Positions 18,580 to 28,016 of a stretch of DNA of 64,000 nt are shown piece by piece. The position numbers and the translations under genes were made by a program. Source of the DNA: Streptomyces sp. NBC_00582 (lineage in GTDB: Bacteria; Actinomycetota; Actinomycetes; Streptomycetales; Streptomycetaceae); the NCBI RefSeq assembly GCF_036345155.1, contig NZ_CP107772.1, positions 3,224,001-3,288,000 on the forward strand, in the 5' to 3' direction. The notes under the pieces were generated by a model. The model was not told the origin of the DNA, searched no databases, and saw only the letters and a list, made by a program, of their open reading frames with translations. Position 1 is the first letter of the stretch. Each line of letters opens with the position of its first letter.

Positions 18580-19521
18580 GTGAGTACGTGCGCGACCGAC
18601 TCGCGGAACCTCGGCGAGCCCATGCCCGGAACCGCGGCCACCGCCTCGACCTGGCTCCTGCTGGAGCAGGCCGGTCCGTGGGGTGCCAAGGCGCTCACCT
18701 CGAGCCACCTGGACCCCGTGCTGGGCCGCGCCCTGGAGGCGGCCGCCAAGGACACGGGCGTGCGCATCGCGCTCATCCGCCGCCCGGGCCGGCACGCCGA
18801 CCCCGGTATGCCGCCTCCCGTACGGCAGGTGTACGCGGCCCACACCGCGCCGGGCGACGTCTGGCTGCGCACCGCCACGACCACCGACCCCCGGCGGCTG
18901 CTCGATCTCGACTTCGCCGCGCTCGGCCGGGGCGACCACCACACCTTCGACCGCGCGCTCGGCGGCGGCCCTCACCGGGGTGACCCGCTCGCGCTCGTCT
19001 GCACCAACGGCAAGCGCGACCGCTGCTGCGCCCTGCTGGGCCGCCCGCTCGCGGCCGAGCTGGCCGCCTCGGGCGTCGAGGGCGTGTGGGAGGTCACTCA
19101 TCTGGGCGGCCATCGCTTCTCCCCGACGGTCCTGGTCCTGCCGCACGGCTACGTGTACGGCCGTGCCGAGGCCCACACCGTCAAGGAGGTCCTGCGCGGC
19201 GTACGGGAGGGACGCGTCGTGGTGGACGGCTGCCGCGGGCGTTCGGCCTGGGAGCGGCCCGCGCAGGCGGCGGAGCTGGCCGTGCGCCGGGCCACCGGCG
19301 AGGACCGGGCCGAGGCTCTGGACGTCGTCCTCACCACCGGCGAGGCGCCCCGCTGGGAGGTGACCGTCGCGCACACCGACGGGCGCCACTGGAGGGTCGT
19401 CGTGACCCAGGGCGCGGCGCTGCCGCCGCGTCCGGAGAGCTGTGGGGCGTCGGTCCTCGGGGCGCCCGCGCGGATGGACGTGGTGGCGGTGCGCGAACTG
19501 GCGGTGGCGGTGGCCGGCTGA
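18580..19521 (+). CDS. Sucrase/ferredoxin-like (Apd1-type thioredoxin-fold) protein
   Basis: The product has 313 residues. It has the signature of the sucrase/ferredoxin-like family, which carries a [2Fe-2S] cluster in a thioredoxin-like fold: C141 in VCTNGKRDRCC with C149/C150, and H174 and H178 in HLGGHRFSP, giving a possible Cys2/His2 ligand set. The family name is historical; sucrase activity is not expected. Control by an iron box immediately upstream fits a role in iron or siderophore metabolism, possibly as a ferric-siderophore reductase. The GTG at 18580 was chosen by the start of homologous-looking sequence and the operator position. Confidence 0.85.
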   Translation: MSTCATDSRNLGEPMPGTAATASTWLLLEQAGPWGAKALTSSHLDPVLGRALEAAAKDTGVRIALIRRPGRHADPGMPPPVRQVYAAHTAPGDVWLRTATTTDPRRLLDLDFAALGRGDHHTFDRALGGGPHRGDPLALVCTNGKRDRCCALLGRPLAAELAASGVEGVWEVTHLGGHRFSPTVLVLPHGYVYGRAEAHTVKEVLRGVREGRVVVDGCRGRSAWERPAQAAELAVRRATGEDRAEALDVVLTTGEAPRWEVTVAHTDGRHWRVVVTQGAALPPRPESCGASVLGAPARMDVVAVRELAVAVAG

Positions 19522-19650
19522 GACAGCCGCGTCCCCCGTGGATCGCGCCCCGGACGAAGCCCGGCCGAACCGTTTCCTCTTGAGCCGGTCAAGAGATCCA
19601 CACCACACACCCCTACGGCTGCACCGGCCCGCCCACGTACCGTCTTGGGT

Positions 19651-21321
19651 ATGAGCCCCACTCCCCCCGCCCGTCGCCTGCGCCTCGGCATGCCGAAGCG
19701 CGTGTTCTCGCAGGTGCTGCTGATGCAGCTGGCGATCGCCGCGGGAGTCGTGGTGCTCGCGACCGGTCTGTTCCTCGCCCCGCTCAGCGCCCAGCTGGAC
19801 GACCAGGCGATGCGCCGCGCCCTCGCCATCGCCCAGACGACGGCGGCGGTGCCCCAGATCGCCGAGGACCTGCGGAGCACACCGCCCACGGTGGACGGCC
19901 CCGTGCAGCGCGAGGCGGAACGGATCCGCAAGGCCAGCGACGCGGAGTACGTCGTCGTCATGGACCTCCACGGCACCCGCTGGTCGCACCCGGAGCTCAA
20001 GGAGGTCGGCGGCCATGTCTCGACGTCGCCGGACAGGGCCCTGGCCGGCCAGGACGTGATGGAGATCGACAGCGGCACCCTGGGCCGCTCGGCCCGCGGC
20101 AAGGTGCCCCTGCGCGACGACGACGGCAGGATCATCGGGGCGGTCTCGGTCGGCATCGAGTACGACAGCGTGCGCGCCCGTCTGATCCATGCCATCCCGG
20201 GCCTCTTCGCGTACGCGGGCGGCGCGCTCGCCGTGGGCGCGCTGGCCGCCTGGCTGATCTCCCGGCGGGTCCAGCGACAGACCCGTGACCTGGCCTTCTC
20301 CGATATCTCGGCCCTTCTCGCGGAGCGCGAGGCGATGCTGCACGGCATCCGGGAGGGCGTGGTCGCGCTGGACCGGACCGGCCGCGTCCGGCTGCTCAAC
20401 GACGAGGCGCAGCGGCTCCTGGGCATCGGCGACGAGGTGGTGGGCCGCTCGCCCGACGAGGCGCTCGGCGAGGGACGTACGGCCGATGTGCTGGCCGGCC
20501 GGGTGACCGGCACCGACCTGATCGCCGTACGCGGACAGCGCGTCCTGGTCGTCACCCGGATGCCCACCGACGACGGCGGCGCCGTGGCCACCCTGCGCGA
20601 CCGCACCGAACTGGAGCAGCTCGGCCGCGAACTCGACTCCACACGCGGGCTGATCGACGCGCTGCGCGCCCAGGACCACGAGCACGCCAACCGAATGCAC
20701 ACACTCCTCGGCCTGCTCGAACTGGAGATGTACGACGACGCCGTGGACTTCGTCGGAGAGGTGGTCGGCGATCACCGCGCGACCTCGGAGCAGGTGACCG
20801 AGAAGATCGAGGACCCGCTGCTCGCCGCCCTGCTGGTCGGCAAGGCGACCGTCGCGGCCGAGCGCGGGGTCGCGCTGTGGGTCTCCGACGGCACCCGGCT
20901 CCCGGACCGGCTGGTCGACCCGCGCGGGCTCGTGACGGTCGTCGGCAACCTGGTGGACAACGCGCTCGACGCCGTCGCCGGCACCCCGCACGCGCGCGTG
21001 GAGGTCGAACTGCGCGCGGAGGGCCGTACCGCCGTCCTGCGGGTCCGGGACACCGGCCCCGGAATCCCCGCCGAGCAGCGGGAACTCGTCTTCACCGAGG
21101 GCTGGTCCACGAAAAAGCCACCCGCCCACGGGAAACGCGGCATCGGGCTCTCGCTGGTGCGCAGACTCGCCGAGCGCCAGGGCGGCAGCGCCACCGTGGA
21201 CGAGGCCGCCGGCGGGGGCGCCGAGTTCACCGTCGTCCTGCCGGAGGCGCTGGCCGGCCCCGACCTGGAACCCGTACTGACCGCACCGGCGAACAGCGCC
21301 GTCGAGGAGGAGTCGCGATGA
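19651..21321 (+). CDS. CitA/DcuS-type sensor histidine kinase
   Basis: The product has 556 residues. One TM helix near residue 20-45 (VLLMQLAIAAGVVVLATGLFL) and a second near 185-205 (AYAGGALAVGALAAWLI) enclose an extracytoplasmic PAS-like (PDC) domain of about 140 residues. A cytoplasmic PAS domain follows (GIREGVVALDRTGRVRLLN). The dimerisation box DHEHANRMHTLLGLLELE is typical of the citrate/C4-dicarboxylate kinase family, and ATPase N, G1 and G2 boxes are present (NLVDNALDA, DTGPGIP, GIGLSL). It should autophosphorylate in response to an extracellular organic acid and pass phosphate to the overlapping regulator gene. The start lacks a clear ribosome site; TTG two codons earlier is an alternative. 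Confidence 0.9.
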   Translation: MSPTPPARRLRLGMPKRVFSQVLLMQLAIAAGVVVLATGLFLAPLSAQLDDQAMRRALAIAQTTAAVPQIAEDLRSTPPTVDGPVQREAERIRKASDAEYVVVMDLHGTRWSHPELKEVGGHVSTSPDRALAGQDVMEIDSGTLGRSARGKVPLRDDDGRIIGAVSVGIEYDSVRARLIHAIPGLFAYAGGALAVGALAAWLISRRVQRQTRDLAFSDISALLAEREAMLHGIREGVVALDRTGRVRLLNDEAQRLLGIGDEVVGRSPDEALGEGRTADVLAGRVTGTDLIAVRGQRVLVVTRMPTDDGGAVATLRDRTELEQLGRELDSTRGLIDALRAQDHEHANRMHTLLGLLELEMYDDAVDFVGEVVGDHRATSEQVTEKIEDPLLAALLVGKATVAAERGVALWVSDGTRLPDRLVDPRGLVTVVGNLVDNALDAVAGTPHARVEVELRAEGRTAVLRVRDTGPGIPAEQRELVFTEGWSTKKPPAHGKRGIGLSLVRRLAERQGGSATVDEAAGGGAEFTVVLPEALAGPDLEPVLTAPANSAVEEESR

Positions 21322-21998
21322 TCGAGGTCCTGGTCGTGGACGACGACACCAGGGTCGCCCGGGTCAACGCCGCCTACGTCGAGAAGGTGCCCGGCTTCCA
21401 TGTCGCCGCCGAGGCCCACAGCGCCGCCGAGGCGCTGCGCCAGCTGGAGGCGCTGCCGCGGCTCGACCTGATCCTGCTGGACCACTACCTGCCCGACGAG
21501 ACGGGTCTCGAGGTCGTCCAGGAGATGCGGCGGCGCGGCCACCAGACCGATGTGATCATGGTGACGGCGGCGCGGGACGTCTCGACCGTGCAGGCCGCGA
21601 TGCGTCAGGGCGCCCTGCAGTACCTGGTGAAGCCGTTCAACTTCGCGGGCCTGCGCGCCAAGCTGGAGGCGTACGCCGATCTGCGACGCACGCTCGACGG
21701 CGGCGGTGAGGCCGAACAGGCCGACGTCGACCGGATCTTCGGCGCGCTGTCCGCCTCGTCCGAGCCCGGACTGCCCAAGGGGCACTCCCCCACCACCGCC
21801 GAACTGGTCCGCCAGTCCCTGATGAACGCCGACGGGCCCCTGTCGGCCCAGGAGATCGCCGACCGGACCGGCGTGAGCCGCCAGACCGCCCAGCGCTATC
21901 TGAAGCTCCTGGAGCGCACCGGACGGGCCCGGCTCACGCTGAAGTACGGCGACGCGGGCCGCCCGGAACACCGTTACGTGTGGGCGACCCGCGCCTGA
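21318..21998 (+). CDS. CitB/DcuR-type response regulator
   Basis: The product has 226 residues. The receiver domain has the acidic pair DDD near residue 8-10, phosphoacceptor D55 (LILLDHYLPD), conserved T (VTAARD) and K (YLVKPF). The C-terminus carries a winged-HTH-like segment (LSAQEIADRTGVSRQTAQRYLKLLE). Its ATG overlaps the kinase stop (ATGATCG/TGA), so the pair is coupled, and AGGAGGAG precedes it. It is convergent with the ABC transporter operon, a plausible target. Confidence 0.92.
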   Translation: MIEVLVVDDDTRVARVNAAYVEKVPGFHVAAEAHSAAEALRQLEALPRLDLILLDHYLPDETGLEVVQEMRRRGHQTDVIMVTAARDVSTVQAAMRQGALQYLVKPFNFAGLRAKLEAYADLRRTLDGGGEAEQADVDRIFGALSASSEPGLPKGHSPTTAELVRQSLMNADGPLSAQEIADRTGVSRQTAQRYLKLLERTGRARLTLKYGDAGRPEHRYVWATRA

Positions 21999-22017
21999 GG
22001 CACGGCGGGAGGGGCCG

Positions 22018-23073
22018 TCAGCCGGCCGCCTTCTCGACGAACTCCGTGGTGTAGGTCTTGCTCAGATCGACGTCCGCCTTCTGGATGTTGGGGTTGAACG
22101 CCTTGAGGACCTTCTCCACGGTCTCGGGGCCGCCCTCGGGCATCACGCCGTCCTTGGTGAACATCGGCAGTGTGCTCTTGATGGCCACCGCGTACAGCGT
22201 CTTGTTGCCCTGCGAGTAGTCGGCCGGCATCTTGTCGGCGATCTGGCTGGCGCTGTGGGTGGACATCCACTTGAGCGTCTTGACGAACGCATTGGCCAAC
22301 TTCTGGACGGTGTCCTTGTGACCGTTGACCCAGTCCGTCTGCATGTACAGGCTCGACGAGGGGTACGGCCCGCCGAGCGCCTCCACCGATCCCTGCGGGG
22401 TGCGCATGTCGAGGAGGACCTTCCCGGCCTTCTTGTCGAGGATGTTCGCGACGGTCGGGTCGGTCGTCATGCCCGCGTCGATGGCGCCCTTCTCCAGCGC
22501 CGAGATGAACGTCGGTCCCGCCCCCACCGCGACGGGGGTGAAGTCGCTGACCTTCACACCGTTCTTGACGGCGAGGTACTTGGTGAGGAAGTCGGTCGAG
22601 GAGCCGAGACCGGTCACACCGAGCTTCTTGCCCTTGAAGTCCTCGGGCGAGGTGATCTTGCCCTCCGCCTTGGTGGAGACGATCTCCACCTCGCCGGGCG
22701 CGTGCGAGAACTGCACGACGGACTCGACGGCCTTGCCCTTCACCTGCAGGTCGAGCGTGTGGTCGTAGAAGCCGACGGCGCCCTGGACCTGGCCGGAGAC
22801 GAGCGCGGTCTCGGCCTGCACACCGGCCGGCTCGCTCAGCAGCTCGACGTCGAGGCCCTCGGCGTCGAAGTAGCCGAGGCGCTGGGTGAGCATCGCGGGC
22901 AGGTAGATGACCTTGTCCAGGCCACCGACCATGATCTTGACCTTCGTCCCCTTGCCGTCCCCTCCGGAGCCGGTGGAGGCGGTGCTCGCCGCGTCGTTGG
23001 CGCAGGCGGTGAGCGAGGAGAGGGCGAGGAGGCCGGCGGCGGCCAGGGCGGTGTGTCTGGCGGAGGAGCGCAT
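22018..23073 (-). CDS. NMT1/SsuA-type ABC transporter substrate-binding lipoprotein
   Basis: The product has 351 residues. It has a lipoprotein signal with lipobox LTAC (LLALSSLTACAND), then a Ser/Gly/Thr linker and an NMT1/THI5-like periplasmic-binding fold (LDKVIYLPAMLTQRLGYF, then GAVGFYDHTLDLQ). The family covers binding proteins for sulfonates, nitrate, thiamine precursors and aromatic acids; the substrate cannot be named. It is the third gene of a leftward ATPase-permease-binding protein operon. The ATG at 23073 is preceded by a modest purine-rich site. Confidence 0.88.
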   Translation of the reverse strand: MRSSARHTALAAAGLLALSSLTACANDAASTASTGSGGDGKGTKVKIMVGGLDKVIYLPAMLTQRLGYFDAEGLDVELLSEPAGVQAETALVSGQVQGAVGFYDHTLDLQVKGKAVESVVQFSHAPGEVEIVSTKAEGKITSPEDFKGKKLGVTGLGSSTDFLTKYLAVKNGVKVSDFTPVAVGAGPTFISALEKGAIDAGMTTDPTVANILDKKAGKVLLDMRTPQGSVEALGGPYPSSSLYMQTDWVNGHKDTVQKLANAFVKTLKWMSTHSASQIADKMPADYSQGNKTLYAVAIKSTLPMFTKDGVMPEGGPETVEKVLKAFNPNIQKADVDLSKTYTTEFVEKAAG

Positions 23074-23159
23074 GGCGGGTTCACGTCCTTGTGAGAGGGG
23101 TGGTGGTGCGGGGTGGAACGGCCGGGATCGGAAGCGGCGGGGATCGTTCGACGACGGGG

Positions 23160-24023
23160 TCAGCTGTCGGAGCCCGACGGCTTCCACCGGAAGATGCGGC
23201 GCTCGGCGAAGGTGAGCAGCCCCTCGGCGACGAGGGCCACGACGGCGAGGATGACCATCGCCGCGTACACGCCGGCCGCGTTGAACGTGCCCTGGGACTG
23301 GGCGACGAGCAGACCGATGCCCTTGGTGGCGCCGATGTACTCGCCGACGATCGCACCGATGAGGGCGAAGCCGAAGCTCACATGCAGGCTGGTGAAGATC
23401 CAGGAGGTGGCGGAGGGGATGACGACCTGAAGCGTCACCCTGCGGTCGCTCGCGCCGAGGATGCGGGCGTTGGCGACGAGGTTGCGGTCGACTTCGCGGG
23501 CGCCCTGGAAGGCGTTGAAGAAGACGGGGAAGAACACCAGGACGACGGCCGAGGCGACCTTGGAGGCGGGGCCGAGACCGAACCAGATCACGAAGATGGG
23601 CGCCAGGACGATACGGGGGATCGAGTTGAGCACCTTGATGTATGGACCAAGGACATCGGCGAGGAAGCTGATCCGCCCGAGCGCGATCCCGCACACGACA
23701 CCGGCGACCACACCGATGACCCAGCCGAGCAGCGCCTCGTAGAGCGTGTACCAGATCTGCTCGCCGAGGGAGCCGAGCGCGGTCCCGTGGGTGATCCAGG
23801 TCCAGATCTGGTCCCAGATCCTGGAGGGCATCGAGAAGTTGAACGGATCGATGGCCTTGGCCCGGGAGAGCCCTTCCCACAGCGCGAGGACGGCCACCAG
23901 GAGCAGGACCCGGGAGGTACCGACCACGATCTTGCGTCTGCGGGCGGCACGCGCGCGGGAGTGGGCGCGGTCCGGTGCCTTGACCGCGTCCGCGACGGGC
24001 GTGCTGAGGACGTCAGGCGACAT
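23160..24023 (-). CDS. ABC transporter permease (SsuC/TauC-type)
   Basis: The product has 287 residues and about six TM helices, with the EAA-like cytoplasmic loop EVDRNLVANARILGASDRR that contacts the ATPase. The ATG at 24023 has GAGGTG 6 nt upstream, inside the end of the ATPase gene, so the two overlap by 11 bp. It works with the ATPase and the downstream lipoprotein as an importer. Confidence 0.9.
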   Translation of the reverse strand: MSPDVLSTPVADAVKAPDRAHSRARAARRRKIVVGTSRVLLLVAVLALWEGLSRAKAIDPFNFSMPSRIWDQIWTWITHGTALGSLGEQIWYTLYEALLGWVIGVVAGVVCGIALGRISFLADVLGPYIKVLNSIPRIVLAPIFVIWFGLGPASKVASAVVLVFFPVFFNAFQGAREVDRNLVANARILGASDRRVTLQVVIPSATSWIFTSLHVSFGFALIGAIVGEYIGATKGIGLLVAQSQGTFNAAGVYAAMVILAVVALVAEGLLTFAERRIFRWKPSGSDS

Positions 24024-24828
24024 GAGCGGCACCTCTTTCGCGGGTGATGCGGACCTCTTCGCCGAGGGACTCCCAGATCTCGCGGTAGATCTCGATGAAC
24101 CGCGGCTCCAGACGCACCGACTCGACCTTGCGCGGGCGCGGCAGATCGATGTCGAAGATCTGCTTGACGGTGGCCGGACCCGCGGTCATGACCACGACCT
24201 TGTCGGCCAGCGCGATGGACTCCTCCAGGTCGTGGGTGACGAAGACGACCGAGGCGCCCGTGCCCTCCCACAGCTCCAGGAGCTCGTCCGACATCAGGGC
24301 CCTCGTCTGCACGTCGAGCGCCGAGAACGGCTCGTCCATCAGCAGGATCTCGGGGTCGTTGACGAAGGTGGCGGCGAGGGCGACCCGCTTGCGCTGACCG
24401 CCGGAGAGCTGGTGCGGGTAGCGGTCCTCGAAGGCGGCGAGCCCGACCCGCGCCAGCCACTCACGGGCCTTCTGCCGGGCCTCCGCCTTGGGCACGCCGC
24501 GGAAGCGGGGGCCCGCCATGACGTTGGACAGGACCGTGCGCCACGGGAAGGTGGCGTCCTGCTGGAAGACGAAGCCGACCTTGTCGCCGACCCCGCGCAC
24601 CGGCTGCCCGGCGACCAGCACCTCGCCCCGGGTCGGCTCCTCCAGCCCGCTGACCAGGGTCAACGTGGTCGACTTGCCGCAACCGGTCGGTCCGACGACG
24701 GCCACGAACTCTCCGCGCCCGACGGTGAGGTCGAGATCCCGGACGGCCGTGTGCAGGCCCCCCGAGGGGGTCCTGAAGACCTTGCTCGCGCCCCGCAGCT
24801 CGATGGCGGGGCTGGTGTGTGCGCTCAT
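24013..24828 (-). CDS. ABC transporter ATP-binding protein (SsuB/TauB-type)
   Basis: The product has 271 residues. Walker A is GPTGCGKST, the Q-loop is FVFQQDATFPW, the signature is LSGGQRKRVALA and Walker B is ILLMDEPFSALD. This is the nitrate/sulfonate/taurine subgroup. It is the first gene of the leftward operon. The start at 24828 (MSAHTSPAIEL) fits the family length. The 160-bp gap to the divergent orphan regulator at 24989 contains the operon promoter and an AT-richer patch near 24885-24920. Confidence 0.92.
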   Translation of the reverse strand: MSAHTSPAIELRGASKVFRTPSGGLHTAVRDLDLTVGRGEFVAVVGPTGCGKSTTLTLVSGLEEPTRGEVLVAGQPVRGVGDKVGFVFQQDATFPWRTVLSNVMAGPRFRGVPKAEARQKAREWLARVGLAAFEDRYPHQLSGGQRKRVALAATFVNDPEILLMDEPFSALDVQTRALMSDELLELWEGTGASVVFVTHDLEESIALADKVVVMTAGPATVKQIFDIDLPRPRKVESVRLEPRFIEIYREIWESLGEEVRITRERGAAHVA

Positions 24829-24988
24829 GGCCGGGGACGGTAGATGTGAGCCGGGACACGGCATCAGCCTTGTGGGCGCATGCGCTTCTTTTGCTTGCAA
24901 GAGGCTGTTGTGCTCGTTTTGCGCGCGTTACAACAGCGGAGCCGAACATGGGCTGCACGCCCTCCAGGCCTTGACGGAGAGAGGCCCG

Positions 24989-25681
24989 ATGATTGACGTC
25001 CTGGTCGTGGACGACGACTTCCGCGTCGCAGAGATCAACGCCAAGTACGTGGGGAAGGTTCCCGGCTTCCGGGTGGCCGCCCGCGCGCACAGCGCCGCCC
25101 AGGCGCTGGCCGCCGTGCAGCGCGGAACCATCGACCTGGTCCTGCTCGACCACTACCTCCCGGACGGGACCGGTCTCGAACTGGTGCACAGAATGCGGGA
25201 CCAGGGCCATGGCACCGACGTCATCATGATCACAGCCGCCGGCGACGTCGGCACCGTGCAGACCGCGATGCGTCTGGGCGCGCTGCACTACCTGGTGAAA
25301 CCGTTCACCTTCGCCGCGCTGCGCGCCCGCCTGGACTCCTACGCGGCCCTGCGCCGCACGGTGGACCGGGTCGGCGGCCGGGGCGTCGCCGGCCAGGAAC
25401 AGGTCGACCGGATCTTCGGTGCCCTGCGCACCGCACCGGCCCCGTCGTCCCCCGGCCTGCCGACCGGCCACTCGGAGCCGACGACGGACCTGATCTGCGC
25501 CGTCCTGCATCGCGCCGACCACCCGCTCTCGGCCCACGAGGTGGCCGCCGAGACCGGCCTGAGCCGCTCCACGGCCCAGCGCTACCTCCGCCACCTGGAA
25601 CAGGCCGGCCGCCTGCGCCTCTCGCTCAAGTACGGCGACACCGGCCGCCCCGAACACCGCTACGCCTGGGTGGCGCCCTGA
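24989..25681 (+). CDS. Orphan CitB-type response regulator
   Basis: The product has 230 residues and is clearly paralogous to the regulator at 21318: same receiver order (VLVVDDDFRVAEINAKYV, D54 in VLLDHYLPD, T in ITAAGD, K in YLVKPF) and the same HTH style (LSAHEVAAETGLSRSTAQRYL). No kinase gene adjoins it. It is divergent from the ABC transporter operon and only 160 bp from it, so it is a likely regulator of that operon. It may share the CitA-like kinase at 19651 or respond to another one. Confidence 0.9.
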   Translation: MIDVLVVDDDFRVAEINAKYVGKVPGFRVAARAHSAAQALAAVQRGTIDLVLLDHYLPDGTGLELVHRMRDQGHGTDVIMITAAGDVGTVQTAMRLGALHYLVKPFTFAALRARLDSYAALRRTVDRVGGRGVAGQEQVDRIFGALRTAPAPSSPGLPTGHSEPTTDLICAVLHRADHPLSAHEVAAETGLSRSTAQRYLRHLEQAGRLRLSLKYGDTGRPEHRYAWVAP

Positions 25682-25777
25682 CGGCCCGGCTCCGCCGGAT
25701 CTCCTACGACGACGCAGGCGCCCGGGGCCACACGTCCCGAGCCGCCGTGACTTCCACGACGCCGACCGCACCCCGGG

Positions 25778-27370
25778 TCAGACGGCTCCGGCCCCCGTCA
25801 ACGACCGCACCTCGGTCTCCGCGTGTCTGGCCTCGTCCGGGACCTCGGCCGAGGTGACCGTGCCGAGCCAGCCCGCGAGGAATCCCAGCGGGATCGACAC
25901 CAGGCCGGGGTTCTGCAGGGGGAAGTACTGGAAGTCCACGTCCGGGAAGAGCGACTCGGGACTGCCCGACACCACCGGCGACAGCACCACCAGCACCAGC
26001 GCCGGCACCAGTCCGCCGTACACCGCCCATACCGCGCCCCGGGTGGTGAAGCCCCGCCAGAACAGGGAGTACAACAGCACCGGAAGATTCGCGGACGCCG
26101 CGACCGCGAACGCCAGCCCCACCAGAAAGGCGACATTGAGACCGCGGGCCAGCAGCCCCAGGGCGATCGCGACCACGCCGATGCCCACGGCCGCGATCCG
26201 CGCCACCGCCACCTCGCTGCGGACCTTCGCCGAGCCGCGGCGCAACGAGGCGTACAGATCGTGCGCCACCGACGCCGAGGAGGCGAGCGTGATCCCGGCG
26301 ACCACGGCGAGGATCGTCGCGAACGCGATCGCCGCCACGAACGCGAACAGCACCGTGCCGACCGTCGAGTCGGCACCGCCGCCCAGATCGAGCGCCAGCA
26401 GCGGCACCGCGGTGTTCCCGGCCGCGTTCGCACCACGCACCGTCTCCGGCCCGAGGATCGCCGCCGCCCCGAACCCGAGGACGATCGTCATCAGATAGAA
26501 ACCGCCGATGAGTCCGATCGCCCAGACTGTGGACCGCCGGGCGGCCCGCGCGGTCGGCACCGTGTAGAAGCGCGACAGGATGTGCGGCAGCCCGGCCGTG
26601 CCCAGGACCAGCGCCAGCCCGAGGCTGATGAAGTCGAAGCGGGCGGTCCAGTCCCCGCCGTACTTCAGCCCGGGCGCCAGGAACGCGGCACCGTGTCCAC
26701 TGCGCTCGGCCGCCGTGAGCAGCAGCCTGTCGACATCCCCGTGGAAACGCACCAGCACGAGCACCGTGAGCGCGATCGTGCCGCCGAGCAGCAGCACCGC
26801 CTTCACGATCTGAATCCATGTGGTGGCCCGCATCCCTCCCAACGACACATAGATCACCATGAGCGCCCCCACCCCGATGACGGCCCACGCCCCGGCCGCC
26901 TCCCCGGTGTTCCCGAGCAGCAGCGCGACCAGGCTGCCCGCCCCCACCATCTGCGCCACCAGATAGAGAACGGACACGGTGACCGAGGAGGTTCCCGCCG
27001 CGATCCGCACCGGCCGCTCGCTCATCCGTGCCGCGACGACATCGGCGAGGGTGAACCGCCCGCAGTTGCGCACCAGTTCGGCGACGAGGAACAGCACCAC
27101 CAGCCAGGCCACGAGAAAGCCGACCACATACAGCAGCCCGTCGTAGCCGAAGAGCGCGATGAGACCCGTGACACCGAGGAAGGAGGCGGCCGACATGTAG
27201 TCCCCCGCGATGGCGAACCCATTCTCCATCGGGGAGAACAACCGCCCTCCCGCGTAGAACTCCTCCTCGGAGCCCTGCCGGTTGCGGCTCACCCAGGTCG
27301 TGATCCCCAAGGTGACCGCGACGAAGGCGCTGAACAGCGCCAACGCCAGCGCCTGATGGTGTTCGGTCAC
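25778..27370 (-). CDS. Sodium/solute symporter (SSS family, acetate permease ActP-like)
   Basis: The product has 530 residues and about 13 TM helices. Family features include EEFYAGGRLFSPMENGFAIAGD near the N-terminus and GDYMSAASFLGVTGLIAL. The ActP/MctC subgroup imports acetate, pyruvate or other short-chain monocarboxylates with a cation. The GTG at 27370 overlaps the stop of the DUF485 gene, the usual partner of ActP-type symporters. Confidence 0.9.
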   Translation of the reverse strand: MTEHHQALALALFSAFVAVTLGITTWVSRNRQGSEEEFYAGGRLFSPMENGFAIAGDYMSAASFLGVTGLIALFGYDGLLYVVGFLVAWLVVLFLVAELVRNCGRFTLADVVAARMSERPVRIAAGTSSVTVSVLYLVAQMVGAGSLVALLLGNTGEAAGAWAVIGVGALMVIYVSLGGMRATTWIQIVKAVLLLGGTIALTVLVLVRFHGDVDRLLLTAAERSGHGAAFLAPGLKYGGDWTARFDFISLGLALVLGTAGLPHILSRFYTVPTARAARRSTVWAIGLIGGFYLMTIVLGFGAAAILGPETVRGANAAGNTAVPLLALDLGGGADSTVGTVLFAFVAAIAFATILAVVAGITLASSASVAHDLYASLRRGSAKVRSEVAVARIAAVGIGVVAIALGLLARGLNVAFLVGLAFAVAASANLPVLLYSLFWRGFTTRGAVWAVYGGLVPALVLVVLSPVVSGSPESLFPDVDFQYFPLQNPGLVSIPLGFLAGWLGTVTSAEVPDEARHAETEVRSLTGAGAV

Positions 27371-27936
27371 AACGCACCGCCCCTCGCCCCGCGCGTCAGC
27401 TCCTGGGTGTCCCAGCGCAGTTCGAGCGCCGCACGGTCCCGGCGCAGCCGCGCGTGCCGGGCGTAGGCCCAGGTGAGCAGGAACGTCGTGAGGAACTGCC
27501 CGAGCCCTGCCACCAGGCCCACGTTCACCGCGCCCACCACCGGCCGCGCCATGAACCGGGGTGCGGCCGTCGCCGTCACGACATAGCCCACGTACCAGAG
27601 GAAGAACCCCACGAACGCCGGCCCCACGAACCGTCGATAGCGGCTGCGCACTTCCTGGAAGGCGGCGCTGCGCTGCACCTCGAGATAGACCTGGGCCGCC
27701 GCCACGGCCCTGTCCTCCCGCTCCCGGCGCGCCGTCGGCACCCCGGCCCCGTACGTACCCCCGGCGGCCGTCGTGCCCCGCTCACCCCAGCCCGACGCGA
27801 GCGCGTCGTACCACGGGTCCTCGTAGCGCACCCCACCCGGCACCTCGGCGGACTCCGGGCCCCGGCTGTGACGGTGCTCGCCGGATCTCTCAGGACCGTC
27901 CCCGCCGCCGCGGGCACGGCTGTTGCTTGACTGCAT
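27367..27936 (-). CDS. DUF485-type membrane protein, symporter partner
   Basis: The product has 189 residues. The N-terminal 85 or so residues are hydrophilic; a DUF485 segment follows (FQEVRSRYRRFVGPAFVGFFLWYVGYV) with two TM helices, then a charged tail. DUF485 proteins are regularly coded just before actP and are thought to assist the symporter. Coding overlaps the symporter start by 4 bp. The start at 27936 has a poor ribosome site. Confidence 0.82.
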   Translation of the reverse strand: MQSSNSRARGGGDGPERSGEHRHSRGPESAEVPGGVRYEDPWYDALASGWGERGTTAAGGTYGAGVPTARREREDRAVAAAQVYLEVQRSAAFQEVRSRYRRFVGPAFVGFFLWYVGYVVTATAAPRFMARPVVGAVNVGLVAGLGQFLTTFLLTWAYARHARLRRDRAALELRWDTQELTRGARGGAL

Positions 27937-28016
27937 GCCCAAGGATGGACAGAACGGGAAGACCCCCGGCTCTCCTTCCCTGTCTGCTTCACCCCATCAG
28001 GTGACGAAAAGACCAT

